Counted from the stretch's first letter, positions 8,246-16,954 are shown. The stretch: 39,879 nt of DNA from CAZNAQ01 sp964585585 (GCA_964585585.1 CAZPEL010000003.1:1-39879), one strand, 5' to 3'. Notes: a model not told the origin generated them from the letters alone. Numbers and translations: made by a program.

Positions 8246-8683
8246 TTAAGTGTTAATTATTATGGTCACCGGACCGCTGTTTTGGGAATCTATTTCCATA
8301 AATTCGCCGAAACGACCGGTCTCCACATCCAGGTTTTTGTCTTCCAAGGCCCGGATTAATTTTTCATAATAAGTTTTGCCTTTTTCCGGGGGCGCGGCCT
8401 CGGAAAAATTGGGTGTGGTTCCCTTGTGGCAATCCGCATATAAGGTGAATTGGGAGATCAAAAGAATACTCCCTTTTACGTCCCGGATGGTTTTTTTCAA
8501 TTTTCCTTCGGAATTATCAAAAAATTTTAATTCACTTAATTTTTTGGCCATTTTGCTTATCGAAGCTTCGGTGTCGTTTTTGTGAATAGCTACAAAAACC
8601 AGTAGGCCGCGATTTATCCGACCTACTGAGGAGCCGTTTATCTTTACTTGGGCTTGGTTCACTACTTGAATTACCGCTTTCAT
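8246..8683 (-). CDS. dtd: D-aminoacyl-tRNA deacylase Dtd
   Basis: Dtd removes D-amino acids (and misloaded glycine) from tRNA, a chirality-proofreading step in translation. The 145 residues carry the family signature SQFTLYAD (77-84) and the C-terminal NSGPVT block (135-140), which contains the Gly-Pro pair that enforces chiral selection. It is the first gene of dtd-ispH-ispG. The promoter places the transcription start only a few nucleotides before the ATG, so the message may be leaderless. The link to isoprenoid synthesis is probably only co-expression. Confidence 0.95.
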   Translation of the reverse strand: MKAVIQVVNQAQVKINGSSVGRINRGLLVFVAIHKNDTEASISKMAKKLSELKFFDNSEGKLKKTIRDVKGSILLISQFTLYADCHKGTTPNFSEAAPPEKGKTYYEKLIRALEDKNLDVETGRFGEFMEIDSQNSGPVTIIINT

Positions 8684-8693
8684 AAGTACTTTT

Positions 8694-8722
8694 AGAGTAG
8701 CAGTAATGGTCGGTTTTGTAAA
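8694..8722 (-). promoter_or_regulatory. Promoter for dtd-ispH-ispG (possibly leaderless)
   Basis: On the minus strand TTTACA (8717-8722), a 17-bp spacer ending in TGC, and TACTCT (8694-8699). The -10 box ends 10 bp before the ATG at 8683, so the mRNA would have almost no leader. It is immediately adjacent to the divergent permease promoter. Confidence 0.55.
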
Positions 8723-8751
8723 TTGAAAACACCGTAAAATTTTGGTATAAT
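8723..8751 (+). promoter_or_regulatory. Strong promoter for the permease gene
   Basis: TTGAAA (8723-8728), 17 bp, then an extended -10 TGG-TATAAT (8743-8751). The expected leader is about 54 nt. It abuts the divergent dtd promoter, so one regulator could affect both. Confidence 0.75.
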
Positions 8752-8811
8752 AAAAAAACTCGACTCTTAAAAGCTAAAAGCCGGAAGCTAATATACCTAA
8801 GAACTGTCTTC

Positions 8812-9948
8812 ATGAGGAGGAATTATTTTTACGCCATAGCCACTTTGGCCGGAACTATTGTTGGTGGCGGCTTGTTTGCTGCTCCTTTGGTGGTAAGTAA
8901 GGCCGGGATACTACCTTTCTTGGTTTACTTGCCCTTTTTAGCTTTGGTGCAATTCTTTTTGCACATGATCTACGCCGAAATAATCCTTTCTTCCAAGCAG
9001 AGGCACCGTATGCCCGGCTATGTGGGCTTATATCGAGGGGCTCGGGCCAAGAAATGGACTTTGCTTTTTTCCATTTTGGGTAAGCATGGGGCTTTGTTGG
9101 CCTATATTCTTTTGGGCGGAAGCTTTTTGTACGGTTTACTCGGCCCGATCTTAGGAGGAAACCTTTTTATATATACTACCATTTTATTTTTAATAGAGTC
9201 TTTGATAGTTCTTTTCGGTCTGCGTTTGATAGCCGGAGTGGAGTTGGCCCTGAGCGCTTTATTGGTGGCCTTGATATTTTTGATCGGATTTAAAAGTTCG
9301 ATTCATTTTGACTGGGATAAATTTATTTTATTCAACCGGGACCACATTTTCCTGCCTTACGGACCTGTTTTTTTTGCGGTCGGCGGTCAGGCGGCCATAC
9401 CAGAGGTGTGTCGGTTGCTACGGGCCCAAAAAAATAAGATCAAAAGCGCTATTGCCTGGGGCACTTTTATTCCCGCTTTATTGATGCTCTTTTTTGTCGT
9501 AGTGGTGGTGGGTATAACCGGGGATCATACCACGGCCGAGGCCTTGATCGGCCTGAAAAGATATTTTCACGACGGAGTAATAACTTTTTCTTTGATCTTT
9601 GGCCTGCTGACCGTGATCACTTCCTTTTTGGTTATCAGCCAATCCCTGCGGGAAGTTTATTGGTGGGATCTAAATATCAATAACAATCTTTCCTGGTTTT
9701 TGGCCTGTGGTATTCCCTTCTTGCTTTATTTGGTGGGAATCAGTAATTTAACTAAAGTTATCGGCTTGACCGGTTCCGTGGTGGGTGGTATTTTTGGAAT
9801 AATTTTGATTCTATTATTGTTCCGGGTAAAAAAGGACCGCAAGCAAACTCCGGCGGTTACCAATAAGCTCAGCGTTCCCGTGGCCGTCTTTTTGTGTTCT
9901 TTGTTTGTTTTGGGGTTGGCCTATGAATTGTGGTATTTTTTTAATTGA
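8812..9948 (+). CDS. Aromatic amino acid permease-like transporter (HAAAP/APC superfamily)
   Basis: A 378-residue inner-membrane protein with about eleven hydrophobic segments. The first helix contains GTIVGGGLFAAPLVV, the unwound substrate-binding motif of the amino acid/polyamine superfamily; the overall pattern fits the tryptophan/tyrosine permease branch. A second short motif, FFAVGGQAAIPEVCR, matches the helix-6 region of that branch. It probably imports aromatic or related amino acids by ion symport, which fits an auxotrophic lifestyle. A promoter with a consensus -10 lies upstream and there is no Shine-Dalgarno site. The exact substrate cannot be read from the sequence. Confidence 0.85.
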   Translation: MRRNYFYAIATLAGTIVGGGLFAAPLVVSKAGILPFLVYLPFLALVQFFLHMIYAEIILSSKQRHRMPGYVGLYRGARAKKWTLLFSILGKHGALLAYILLGGSFLYGLLGPILGGNLFIYTTILFLIESLIVLFGLRLIAGVELALSALLVALIFLIGFKSSIHFDWDKFILFNRDHIFLPYGPVFFAVGGQAAIPEVCRLLRAQKNKIKSAIAWGTFIPALLMLFFVVVVVGITGDHTTAEALIGLKRYFHDGVITFSLIFGLLTVITSFLVISQSLREVYWWDLNINNNLSWFLACGIPFLLYLVGISNLTKVIGLTGSVVGGIFGIILILLLFRVKKDRKQTPAVTNKLSVPVAVFLCSLFVLGLAYELWYFFN

Positions 9949-9960
9949 TGTAATAATCCG

Positions 9961-9997
9961 AATCCTCCTACGCTCCTCCGGGGCTTTGGAGGACAGG
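9961..9997. repeat. Palindromic dispersed element R1 (CCTGTCC family)
   Basis: On the minus strand the element starts CCTGTCCTCC, has a hairpin centre and ends GGAGGATT. Three relatives (R2-R4) lie between 37223 and 37376. It occupies the gap between the permease and phosphodiesterase genes. Confidence 0.65.
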
Positions 9998-10016
9998 TTT
10001 CATAGCGAAAAGGTTT

Positions 10017-10094
10017 GCGAAGCGAATAACCATAAATAATCAATTCGGATGCCCCCCCCATTCGTAGCGGGGGTTCGCGAAGCGAATAACCATA
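10017..10094. repeat. 18-bp direct repeat ending at the phosphodiesterase start
   Basis: GCGAAGCGAATAACCATA occurs at 10017-10034 and again at 10077-10094. The second copy runs up to the first base of the ATG at 10094, so it forms the translation initiation region. A short C-tract and a GC-rich stretch lie between the copies. Confidence 0.75.
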
Positions 10095-10585
10095 TGAAAG
10101 TAGCCATAATAGCGGATATTCACGATAATTCCGCCACTCTTAAGAAGTTCTTGGATTGGGCTTCCAAAAATGATATCGAGGCCCTGGTTTGTTGCGGGGA
10201 TGTTACCACAGTGGAAACTTTGAGTTCTTTGTCATCCGGATTTGAAAAGGACATATTTTTGGTCCGGGGAAATATGGAGATCTTTGAGGACGAAGAAGTG
10301 GAGCAATTCTCCAACATTAATTACGCCGGCCGGGTCGGTGTATGGGATATCGGCGGTAAAAAGATCGGGGCTTGCCATGAGCCCTATTTGATTGCTAAGG
10401 TTTTAGAAAAAGGGGGATGCGACCTGGTTTTTTATGGACATACTCATAAACCCTGGGAAGAAAAACAAGACAAAACCAGGGTGGTAAATCCCGGAACTCT
10501 GGGAGGAGTGTTCAGCGAAGCCACTTTTGCCGTTTATAACACGGAAACCGAGGAATTGAGTTTAAAGATGGTGAATAGATTATAG
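10094..10585 (+). CDS. YfcE/MJ0936-type metallophosphoesterase
   Basis: A 163-residue calcineurin-like phosphoesterase. The metal-binding motifs are in the usual order: D8-x-H10 (ADIHDN), CCGDV around 36, RGNME for the usual GNCD, and GHTHKPW near the C-terminus. The histidine block HG is replaced by CHEPY. Relatives hydrolyse cyclic nucleotides or phosphodiesters with two metal ions. The frame is open further upstream, but the conserved N-terminus MKVAIIADIHD starts at 10094. Upstream is a direct repeat, downstream the inositol monophosphatase gene after 31 bp, so the two may form an operon of small phosphatases. Confidence 0.9.
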   Translation: MKVAIIADIHDNSATLKKFLDWASKNDIEALVCCGDVTTVETLSSLSSGFEKDIFLVRGNMEIFEDEEVEQFSNINYAGRVGVWDIGGKKIGACHEPYLIAKVLEKGGCDLVFYGHTHKPWEEKQDKTRVVNPGTLGGVFSEATFAVYNTETEELSLKMVNRL

Positions 10586-10616
10586 TTTTTGATATTGGAT
10601 ATTAAATATCTAGCTT

Positions 10617-11402
10617 ATGAAAATAAAAAAAACAGCCAAACAAGCGGCCTTAAAGGCCGGAAAGGAATTGTCTGCCCGTTTTGATAAATTCGACCGGGGA
10701 ACGGCGGAATTGAAATCAAATCACGAGATCCTGACCCGGGCCGACCTGGCCGCGGAGAAAAAGATCCTGTCAGAGATCAAAAATAATTTCCCGGAGCACC
10801 GGATACTTTCCGAGGAAGCCGGGGACACGGAAAAGGATTCCGACTATTTGTGGGTGGTAGACCCTCTGGACGGCACCACCAACTTTTCTATGCATAATCC
10901 TTTATGGTCGGTGTCTATCGGAGTTTTTTATAAAGAACAGGTTGTTTTGGGAATTATTTATGCTCCTTTTTTAAACGAACTTTTTTTAGCGGAAGTCGAC
11001 CAAGGGTCTAAAATTTATTCTCCGGCTGATTCTTCCAAGGGCAGAAAGATGCAGGTATCAAATATTGATAAAGGTAAGGTTTTAAATGCTTTTTGCCACG
11101 GATCCGAGCCCCAAGACATTAAAAGAGCGGTAGAATATCACAAAAAACAAAAGTTAAATAATTTTGACTGTCGGCAACTGGGCAGTGCCGCTATTGAGCT
11201 GGCTTTTGTGGCTGCCGGCCGGATCGAATCCATTGTCATCCCCGGGACTCACCCTTGGGATGTGGCCGCCGGAGTATTATTGGTTCAAGAAGCCGGAGGC
11301 AAGGTCACCGATGCTGACGGCAAAAAATGGAATCTGGAAAGCCGGGATATGTTGGCCAGTAATGGGAAAGTGCATAAGCAAATATTGGATTCGTTAAAGT
11401 AA
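10617..11402 (+). CDS. Inositol monophosphatase family protein (SuhB-like)
   Basis: A 261-residue Mg2+-dependent, Li+-sensitive type phosphatase. Motif A DPLDGTTNF lies at 82-90 with the metal ligands D82 and D85; E66 and E67 of the SEEAGD stretch supply the upstream acidic ligands. Motif B HPWDVAAGVLLVQEAGG lies around 212-228, with D215. Members hydrolyse inositol-1-phosphate, NADP or PAP/fructose-bisphosphate, and sequence alone does not decide among these. It follows the YfcE-like gene by 31 bp. There is no Shine-Dalgarno site. Confidence 0.93.
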   Translation: MKIKKTAKQAALKAGKELSARFDKFDRGTAELKSNHEILTRADLAAEKKILSEIKNNFPEHRILSEEAGDTEKDSDYLWVVDPLDGTTNFSMHNPLWSVSIGVFYKEQVVLGIIYAPFLNELFLAEVDQGSKIYSPADSSKGRKMQVSNIDKGKVLNAFCHGSEPQDIKRAVEYHKKQKLNNFDCRQLGSAAIELAFVAAGRIESIVIPGTHPWDVAAGVLLVQEAGGKVTDADGKKWNLESRDMLASNGKVHKQILDSLK

Positions 11403-11452
11403 TTTTAGATTTTAGATCGAAAGAGGCGGTAATAAAAAGTCAACGGTCAGTA

Positions 11453-11517
11453 GTAAACAGTCAACAGTAAACTGTTTTTGTTCGTCTCCCGTTTACTGTT
11501 TACTATTGACTGTTTAC
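11453..11517. repeat. Imperfect inverted repeat in the gap after the phosphatase gene
   Basis: Arms 11453-11472 and 11498-11517 match at 19 of 20 positions and consist of AGTAAAC-like heptamers; further copies flank them. It could be a transcript-end stem or a dispersed repeat; there is no T-tract, so I do not call it a terminator. Confidence 0.7.
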
Positions 11518-11557
11518 TGCAGGTCAATATTAAAATTTATTTTAAATAATATTTATT

Positions 11558-13036
11558 ATGAATAATAAAAATATTCGTCAACCTGTTGTGTCCGGCCAAT
11601 TCTATCCGGCTGATCCGGAAGAACTAAGATCTCAGATCCGGAAGTTTTTAAAGGAAGCCGAAAGCAGGGACTTGGATAAAGATATCAAGGCCCTGATGCT
11701 TCCCCATGCCGGTTATTCTTTTAGCGGGGCGGTGGCCGCCGAAGCGTATAAGCAGATCCGAGGAGAAAAAAGGGGCACTGTCGTGCTTTTATGTAATTCC
11801 CATTCCTCTTTTTTCGAGGGGGTAGCCCTTAGTGAGTCCGATTCCTGGACCACTCCCTTGGGAGAGGTAGAGGTGGACAAGGACAAGGCGCAAAAATTGG
11901 TGGACTCCCAGGAAAGCTTTATTTTTTATGAGGATCCTCATATCCGGGAACACAGCTTAGAGGTTCAGCTCCCTTTCTTACAAACAGTTCTTGAGCCGGG
12001 TTTTAAGATAGTGCCGGTATTGTTCGGCAATATCTCCGGAGAAGAATCCAAACATATGGCCTCTGCCTTGAGTGAGATTTTGCAGGGCGGAGATCTGGTG
12101 GTGGCTTCCAGTGATATGTCTCATTTTCCTCCTTATGAGGAGGCCAATCGAATAGACAGTCGAACTTTGGAAATAATAGCTGATCGGGACATAGAGGAAC
12201 TGGAAAATCATATCAGCGAGGTTATGGAACAAGGAATTCCCGGCGAGGACACCTTGCTATGCGGCGAAGACGGAGTAAAAACAATAATGGAAATGGCCCG
12301 CTCCCGGGATTGGGGCAAGGGGGAGGTATTGCGGTACGCCAATAGCGGGGATACCGATTTGGCTTCCAAGGATAGTGTAGTGGGTTACGGGACTATTGTT
12401 TTTGCCCAAGGCGAGAAAAAAGACGATAACGAAAGCCAAGAGGAAGAACAGGCCCAAACAACCCGGCCGGAGCAATTGGCCCCGGAAGAAAGAGAATTTC
12501 TTTTAAAGGTGGCTCGGGAATCAGTGGAGAATTATGTCAATAAGGGCCGGATTCCGGAATTCGAAGCGCCAAGTGAGCGTTTACAAGAACCCAAAGGCGC
12601 TTTTGTGACCATTAAAAAAGGAGAGGAACTAAGAGGATGTATCGGCCAGATCGTGCAGAGTGAGAAACCCTTGTGGCAAGTGGCCCAGGATATGGCCATT
12701 GCCGCCGCCACCAAGGACGGTCGTTTTTCTCCGGTCACTTCGGAAGAATTGCCCGAACTCACTTACGAGATCAGTGTTTTGTCTCTGCCCTTTTCGGTTC
12801 GGGATTGGAAGGATATTCAATTAGGAGAGCACGGTGTTATAGTCAGAAAAGGCGGGAATAGCGGGGTGTTTTTACCCCAGGTGGCCGAGGAGATAAGCGG
12901 GGGCAAGGAAGAATTTTTGGCTCAATTATGCTGGAACAAAGCGGGCCTACCGCCGGAGAGCTACAAAAACGACCCGGAACTTGAGATGTATGCTTTTACA
13001 GTGGATGATTTTAGTACAGTGGAAAATAAAGATTAA
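11558..13036 (+). CDS. MEMO1-AMMECR1 fusion (AmmeMemoRadiSam proteins B and A)
   Basis: A 492-residue two-domain protein. Residues 1-280 form a MEMO1 domain related to extradiol dioxygenases: VSGQFYPADP, LPHAGYSFSGAVA, EHSLEVQLPFLQ, SSDMSHF and the conserved cysteine of LLCGEDGVKT. An acidic linker (about 285-305) leads to an AMMECR1 domain (about 310-488) with GAFVTIKKGEELRGCIGQI, DGRFSPVTSEELPEL and GVFLPQVAEE. In many bacteria and archaea these occur with a radical SAM protein (the AmmeMemoRadiSam trio); no such gene is in this window. The activity of the trio is not established. The gene stands alone between repeat-rich gaps, without a Shine-Dalgarno site. Confidence 0.95.
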   Translation: MNNKNIRQPVVSGQFYPADPEELRSQIRKFLKEAESRDLDKDIKALMLPHAGYSFSGAVAAEAYKQIRGEKRGTVVLLCNSHSSFFEGVALSESDSWTTPLGEVEVDKDKAQKLVDSQESFIFYEDPHIREHSLEVQLPFLQTVLEPGFKIVPVLFGNISGEESKHMASALSEILQGGDLVVASSDMSHFPPYEEANRIDSRTLEIIADRDIEELENHISEVMEQGIPGEDTLLCGEDGVKTIMEMARSRDWGKGEVLRYANSGDTDLASKDSVVGYGTIVFAQGEKKDDNESQEEEQAQTTRPEQLAPEEREFLLKVARESVENYVNKGRIPEFEAPSERLQEPKGAFVTIKKGEELRGCIGQIVQSEKPLWQVAQDMAIAAATKDGRFSPVTSEELPELTYEISVLSLPFSVRDWKDIQLGEHGVIVRKGGNSGVFLPQVAEEISGGKEEFLAQLCWNKAGLPPESYKNDPELEMYAFTVDDFSTVENKD

Positions 13037-13337
13037 TTTTTTATAACTGAAAGTTTGTTGTCCCGTGGTTTTCTCCCCTTATAAGGGGAGAATAAGAGGG
13101 ATTGTTGATCTTGCGTAAAACCCCTCCTAACCTCCCCTTGCAAAGGGGAGGAACCTCTGAATAAAGCTGAATTGCAGTACTTGAGTATTTATCTCTCCCA
13201 CTTATTCAAGGGGAAAGATAAGAAGGTATTTTGTTTAGAATATATAAAATTGAAATAACACCTTCATTAAAATAAAAGCATAGATACTTTGCTCGAATTC
13301 GTGCAATTCGTGATGGTATTCGTGCCTTTCGTAATCT
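13037..13337. repeat. Repeat-rich intergenic region
   Basis: No gene is seen. It holds a perfect palindrome of the CTCCCCTTATAAGGGGAG type (13071-13092) and a second one with the same core (13131-13151). A degenerate relative lies near 13193-13216. Close to the next gene is a run of TTCGTG units (about 13296-13331). Such palindromes recur in many bacterial genomes as dispersed repeats; the first two would also fold as strong RNA hairpins at the end of the upstream transcript. Confidence 0.65.
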
Positions 13338-13781
13338 ATGAAGTTAACCAGCTCCGTTTTTTCTCATAATCAATCCATACCGGATAAGTATGGATGTGAC
13401 GGAGAAAACATCAACCCGGATCTGCGGGTCAGCGAGGTGCCGGAAGAGGCCGAGAGTTTGGTTTTGATCATGGATGATCCGGACGCCCCTATTGCCGAAA
13501 GCTTCGTCCATTGGACTCTGTGGAACATCGATCCGGCCACCAAGGAGATCCTGGAGAACAGTGTTCCTCCGGGCGCCGTTCAGGGGCAAACCAATTTTGG
13601 CACTTCCGGTTATGGCGGTCCTTGTCCTCCTTCCGGAGAACACAGGTATTTTTTCCGGCTTTACGCCCTGGATAAGAAGCTGGATCTGGAAGAGGGCGCG
13701 ACCAGAGAAGAAATTGACAAGGCCATGGAAGGATCCGTTATTGACAGCACGGAACTCATTGGGCTTTATAGTCGGGATTAA
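13338..13781 (+). CDS. PEBP family protein (YbhB/YbcL, Raf-kinase-inhibitor-like)
   Basis: A 147-residue phosphatidylethanolamine-binding-protein fold. The ligand pocket motifs are present: MDDPDAP near 46-52, HWTLWNI, GTSGYGGPCPPSGEHRYFFR near 88-107 and LYALD. No signal peptide is seen, so it is cytoplasmic. Bacterial members are of unknown function, with anion binding in the conserved pocket. The start is the first ATG in frame, right after a TTCGTG repeat run; there is no Shine-Dalgarno site. It converges with uvrA across a shared terminator. Confidence 0.95.
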   Translation: MKLTSSVFSHNQSIPDKYGCDGENINPDLRVSEVPEEAESLVLIMDDPDAPIAESFVHWTLWNIDPATKEILENSVPPGAVQGQTNFGTSGYGGPCPPSGEHRYFFRLYALDKKLDLEEGATREEIDKAMEGSVIDSTELIGLYSRD

Positions 13782-13930
13782 CAATTATTTCCAGACCCCA
13801 AACAAACACCGCTTATTTTTTTGGTTTTTCCCGGAGCAACATTTCAGCTATAAAGATATCTCTGGAGATTTCTCTATAGTTTTTGATTTACCAAAGGAGC
13901 CGTCTTTTGGTTTTCTAAATTTTTTACAAA

Positions 13931-13963
13931 AAACAACAGTTCCTTGTCAGGAGACTGTTGTTT
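13931..13963 (-). terminator. Terminator after uvrA (also between convergent PEBP gene)
   Basis: A 10-bp perfect stem (13931-13940 with 13954-13963). Read on the minus strand it ends in a T-run into 13925-13930, fitting the uvrA transcript. The 3' ends of uvrA and the PEBP gene are 220 bp apart, and nothing else is seen between them. Confidence 0.75.
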
Positions 13964-14001
13964 AGCCAATAAAGTGTTGCCAAGGTGTTGAACCATAATA
14001 C

Positions 14002-16851
14002 CTACTTTAAATATTTCTTAAGATATTGTCCGGTATAACTTTTTTTCACCTTAGCTATATCTTCCGGAGTTCCTTGGGCCACTATTTCTCCGCCCTTATC
14101 TCCGCCTTCTGGACCCAGGTCGATTATCCAGTCCGAAGATTTGATCACATCCATATTATGTTCAATGATCAGGACCGTGTTGCCCATATCCACCAGTTTT
14201 TGCAGGACGCTCAGTAATCTTTTGATATCCTCGAAATGCAGTCCGGTGGTGGGCTCGTCCAGGATATACAGAGTTTTGCCGGTGGAGCGGCGGGACAATT
14301 CCGTGGCCAGTTTGATCCTTTGGGCCTCTCCCCCGGATAGAGTGGTGGCCGGTTGTCCCAGTTTGAGGTAACCCAGGCCCACTTGATATAATAAACTGAG
14401 TTTTTGGTGGATATTGGGAATATTTTTAAAGAAATTCATGGCCTCTTCCACGGTCATTTCCAGGACATCGGCAATATTTTTGCCTTTGTAATAGACTTCC
14501 AGGACCTCTTTATTATATCTTCTGCCGTGACAGATCTCGCATTCCACATAGACATCCGGCAGGAATTGCATTTCGATCTTGATCAAGCCGTCTCCACTGC
14601 AGGCCTCGCATCTGCCCCCGACCACGTTAAAAGAAAAGCGACCCGGTTTGTAGCCCTTGATCTTGGCCTCCGGAGTGGAGGCGAACAATTCCCGGATCGG
14701 GGTAAAGGCGCCGGTGTAGGTGGCCGGATTGGATCTGGGGGTGCGGCCGATCGGGGATTGGTCGATATTGATCATCTTATCAATATGACTTATACCTTCT
14801 ATGTTTTTATGAGCCCCGGGTTCGTCCTTGGCCCGGTAGAATTTTTGAGCCAGGGCCTTGGCCACAATATCGGTCATTAGAGTGGATTTTCCGGATCCGG
14901 AAACCCCGGTCAGGGCGATGAGTTTGCCCAGAGGCAACTCCGCATCTATATCCTTTAAATTGTTTTCCGAAGCCCCAACCACTTTTAATATCCGGCCGTT
15001 GCCGGCACTTCTTTTCGAGGGCAAGGGTATCTCTTTTTTCCCGGTTAAATATTGTCCGGTCAGGGATTGAGGATTTTTTTCAATTTGTTTGGCCGTACCG
15101 GCGGCTATTATTTTTCCTCCGTGTTCTCCGGCCCCGGGCCCCACATCAATAACATAATCGGAAGAGGTGATTATGTTTTCGTCATGCTCCACTACGATCA
15201 CCGTATTACCCAGGTCCCGCAATTGTTGCAGGGTGTTTATAAGTTTGGAGTTGTCCCTTTGGTGCAGTCCGATCGAGGGTTCATCCAGAATGTAAAGAAC
15301 CCCGGTCAGGGCGGAGCCGATCTGGGTGGCCAACCTGATCCTTTGCGCTTCTCCGCCGGACAAAGTGTTGGCGGGCCGGTCCAGGGTCAGATAATCCAAA
15401 CCCACATTCAAAAGAAAATGTAGCCGGGATCGGATTTCTTTTATTATCTGGGAGGAGATCTTTTTATCCTTGGCTGATAATTGCTTTGACTCCTCCAGCC
15501 CCTCAAAGAATTCCCGGGCTTGAGAGATGTTTTTGTTGGCTATGTCGTAAATGGATAGCCCCTGTATTTTTACGGCCAGCATTTCCGGCTTTAACCTTTT
15601 GCCTTGGCAGGCCGGACATTTTAAGACCTTCATATATTTTCCGATCTCTTTTTTCAGATATTCGGATTCGGTTTGAAAATATTTCCTTTCCAAATGCGGA
15701 ATAATACCCCGGAAATTGGTGATCATTTCTTCGGAAACATCATCTTCTTGATATTCCACATTGTATTCCTTGTTTTTGGAGCCATAGAGGATGACATTGA
15801 GTTGCTTGGAGCTTAATTGGTTCAGGGGGGTATTCAGGTCAAAGCCGTGTTCCTCCGCTACCGTGCCCAGTAGTCGCAACAACCAGGTTTGCCCCCCGGT
15901 AATGTTATGAGCCAAGGGTTTAATGCCACCCTGGGCAATGGTCAGTTTGGGGTTTAGGATCAGGTCCGGATCCACCTCCAGTTTGGTTCCCAAGCCGGAA
16001 CATTCCGGACAGGCCCCGTGCGGGGAATTGAAGGAGAAATTTCGGGGCTCCAGTTCCGGAAGATTTATATCGCAGTCCGGGCAGGCAAAATCCCGGGAAA
16101 AGGTCTTTTCTTGTTTTTTGTCCGGATCAAAAACAGTGATCAGGCCTCCGCTCAGGTCCAGGGCGTTTTCCACCGCTTCATTTAAGCGGGCCAGGTCTTC
16201 ATGGTCCTCGGTGATCCGAAGTTTGTCGGTTATTACTTCCACATTGTGTTTCTTTTTCTTTTCCACTTCCATTTCCCGGACTTCCTCCAGGGTGTAGATC
16301 CGGTTGTCGAATCGGATGCGATGATATCCGGCCTTTTCAATATTTTCCAGGATATTCTTGTGCTCCCCTTTTTTGTCCCGGATCACCGGAGCCAATATTA
16401 TCATTTCCTGTTTTAGGTATTTCTCCGATATTTTGTTGACTATCTCGTCCACGGAATATTTTTTTACTTTTTTCCCGCATTTGTAGCAATGCGGAGTTCC
16501 CACACGGGCGAACAAAAGCCGGAGATAGTCATAGATCTCGGTTACGGTTCCCACAGTGGAGCGGGGATTGTGGGTGGTGGATTTTTGGTCTATGGATATG
16601 GCCGGGGACAGCCCTTCGATCGATTCCACTTCCGGTTTGTCCATAACGCCAATGAATTGCCTGGCGTAGGCGGACAAGGATTCCACATATCTTCTTTGGC
16701 CCTCGGCGTAAAGAGTATCAAAGGCCAGGCTGGATTTTCCGGATCCGGACAAACCGGTGATAACCACCATTTTATCGCGGGGGATGTCTACATCTACATT
16801 CTTAAGATTATGGACGCGGGCGCCCTGGATCTTGATGATTTTTTGGGTCAT
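14002..16851 (-). CDS. uvrA: Excinuclease ABC subunit A
   Basis: UvrA is the damage-sensing ATPase of nucleotide excision repair. All landmarks are present in 949 residues: the first Walker A GLSGSGKSSLAFDTLYAEGQ, a zinc finger with CYKCG and its partner CPDC/CPEC cysteines, two LSGGEAQRIRLA/LSGGEAQRIKLA signatures, and the second Walker A GVSGSGKSTL. The second zinc module CEACSGDG...CEICHGRRYN and two ILDEP Walker B motifs are also there. Length is normal. It is transcribed alone, as the upstream neighbour (the P-type ATPase) ends in its own terminator. The 160-bp upstream region has an inverted repeat that may be an operator. No Shine-Dalgarno site is seen. Confidence 0.98.
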   Translation of the reverse strand: MTQKIIKIQGARVHNLKNVDVDIPRDKMVVITGLSGSGKSSLAFDTLYAEGQRRYVESLSAYARQFIGVMDKPEVESIEGLSPAISIDQKSTTHNPRSTVGTVTEIYDYLRLLFARVGTPHCYKCGKKVKKYSVDEIVNKISEKYLKQEMIILAPVIRDKKGEHKNILENIEKAGYHRIRFDNRIYTLEEVREMEVEKKKKHNVEVITDKLRITEDHEDLARLNEAVENALDLSGGLITVFDPDKKQEKTFSRDFACPDCDINLPELEPRNFSFNSPHGACPECSGLGTKLEVDPDLILNPKLTIAQGGIKPLAHNITGGQTWLLRLLGTVAEEHGFDLNTPLNQLSSKQLNVILYGSKNKEYNVEYQEDDVSEEMITNFRGIIPHLERKYFQTESEYLKKEIGKYMKVLKCPACQGKRLKPEMLAVKIQGLSIYDIANKNISQAREFFEGLEESKQLSAKDKKISSQIIKEIRSRLHFLLNVGLDYLTLDRPANTLSGGEAQRIRLATQIGSALTGVLYILDEPSIGLHQRDNSKLINTLQQLRDLGNTVIVVEHDENIITSSDYVIDVGPGAGEHGGKIIAAGTAKQIEKNPQSLTGQYLTGKKEIPLPSKRSAGNGRILKVVGASENNLKDIDAELPLGKLIALTGVSGSGKSTLMTDIVAKALAQKFYRAKDEPGAHKNIEGISHIDKMINIDQSPIGRTPRSNPATYTGAFTPIRELFASTPEAKIKGYKPGRFSFNVVGGRCEACSGDGLIKIEMQFLPDVYVECEICHGRRYNKEVLEVYYKGKNIADVLEMTVEEAMNFFKNIPNIHQKLSLLYQVGLGYLKLGQPATTLSGGEAQRIKLATELSRRSTGKTLYILDEPTTGLHFEDIKRLLSVLQKLVDMGNTVLIIEHNMDVIKSSDWIIDLGPEGGDKGGEIVAQGTPEDIAKVKKSYTGQYLKKYLK

Positions 16852-16872
16852 ATAAAGAGGATTTATTTTAGT

Positions 16873-16932
16873 TTTTGATGTATAAAATTATTAGGCAGGA
16901 GCTTGATGTCAAAATTAAATTATACATCAAAA
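16873..16932 (-). promoter_or_regulatory. Candidate promoter and operator of uvrA
   Basis: A 13-bp perfect inverted repeat TTTTGATGTATAA (16873-16885 and 16920-16932) flanks a 34-bp spacer containing a third TTGATGT half-site (16903-16909). On the minus strand TTGACA (16907-16912) with TAATTT 16 bp on (16885-16890) forms a possible promoter, so the arms flank and overlap it. It does not match known LexA boxes. Confidence 0.45.
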
Positions 16933-16954
16933 CGGATAATAATTCAAGCTTGGA

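Noticed and set aside
8812..9948. UGA recoding as in Gracilibacteria
   Set aside because: The permease gene and others end at TGA at the expected protein length, and no in-frame TGA interrupts any conserved gene.
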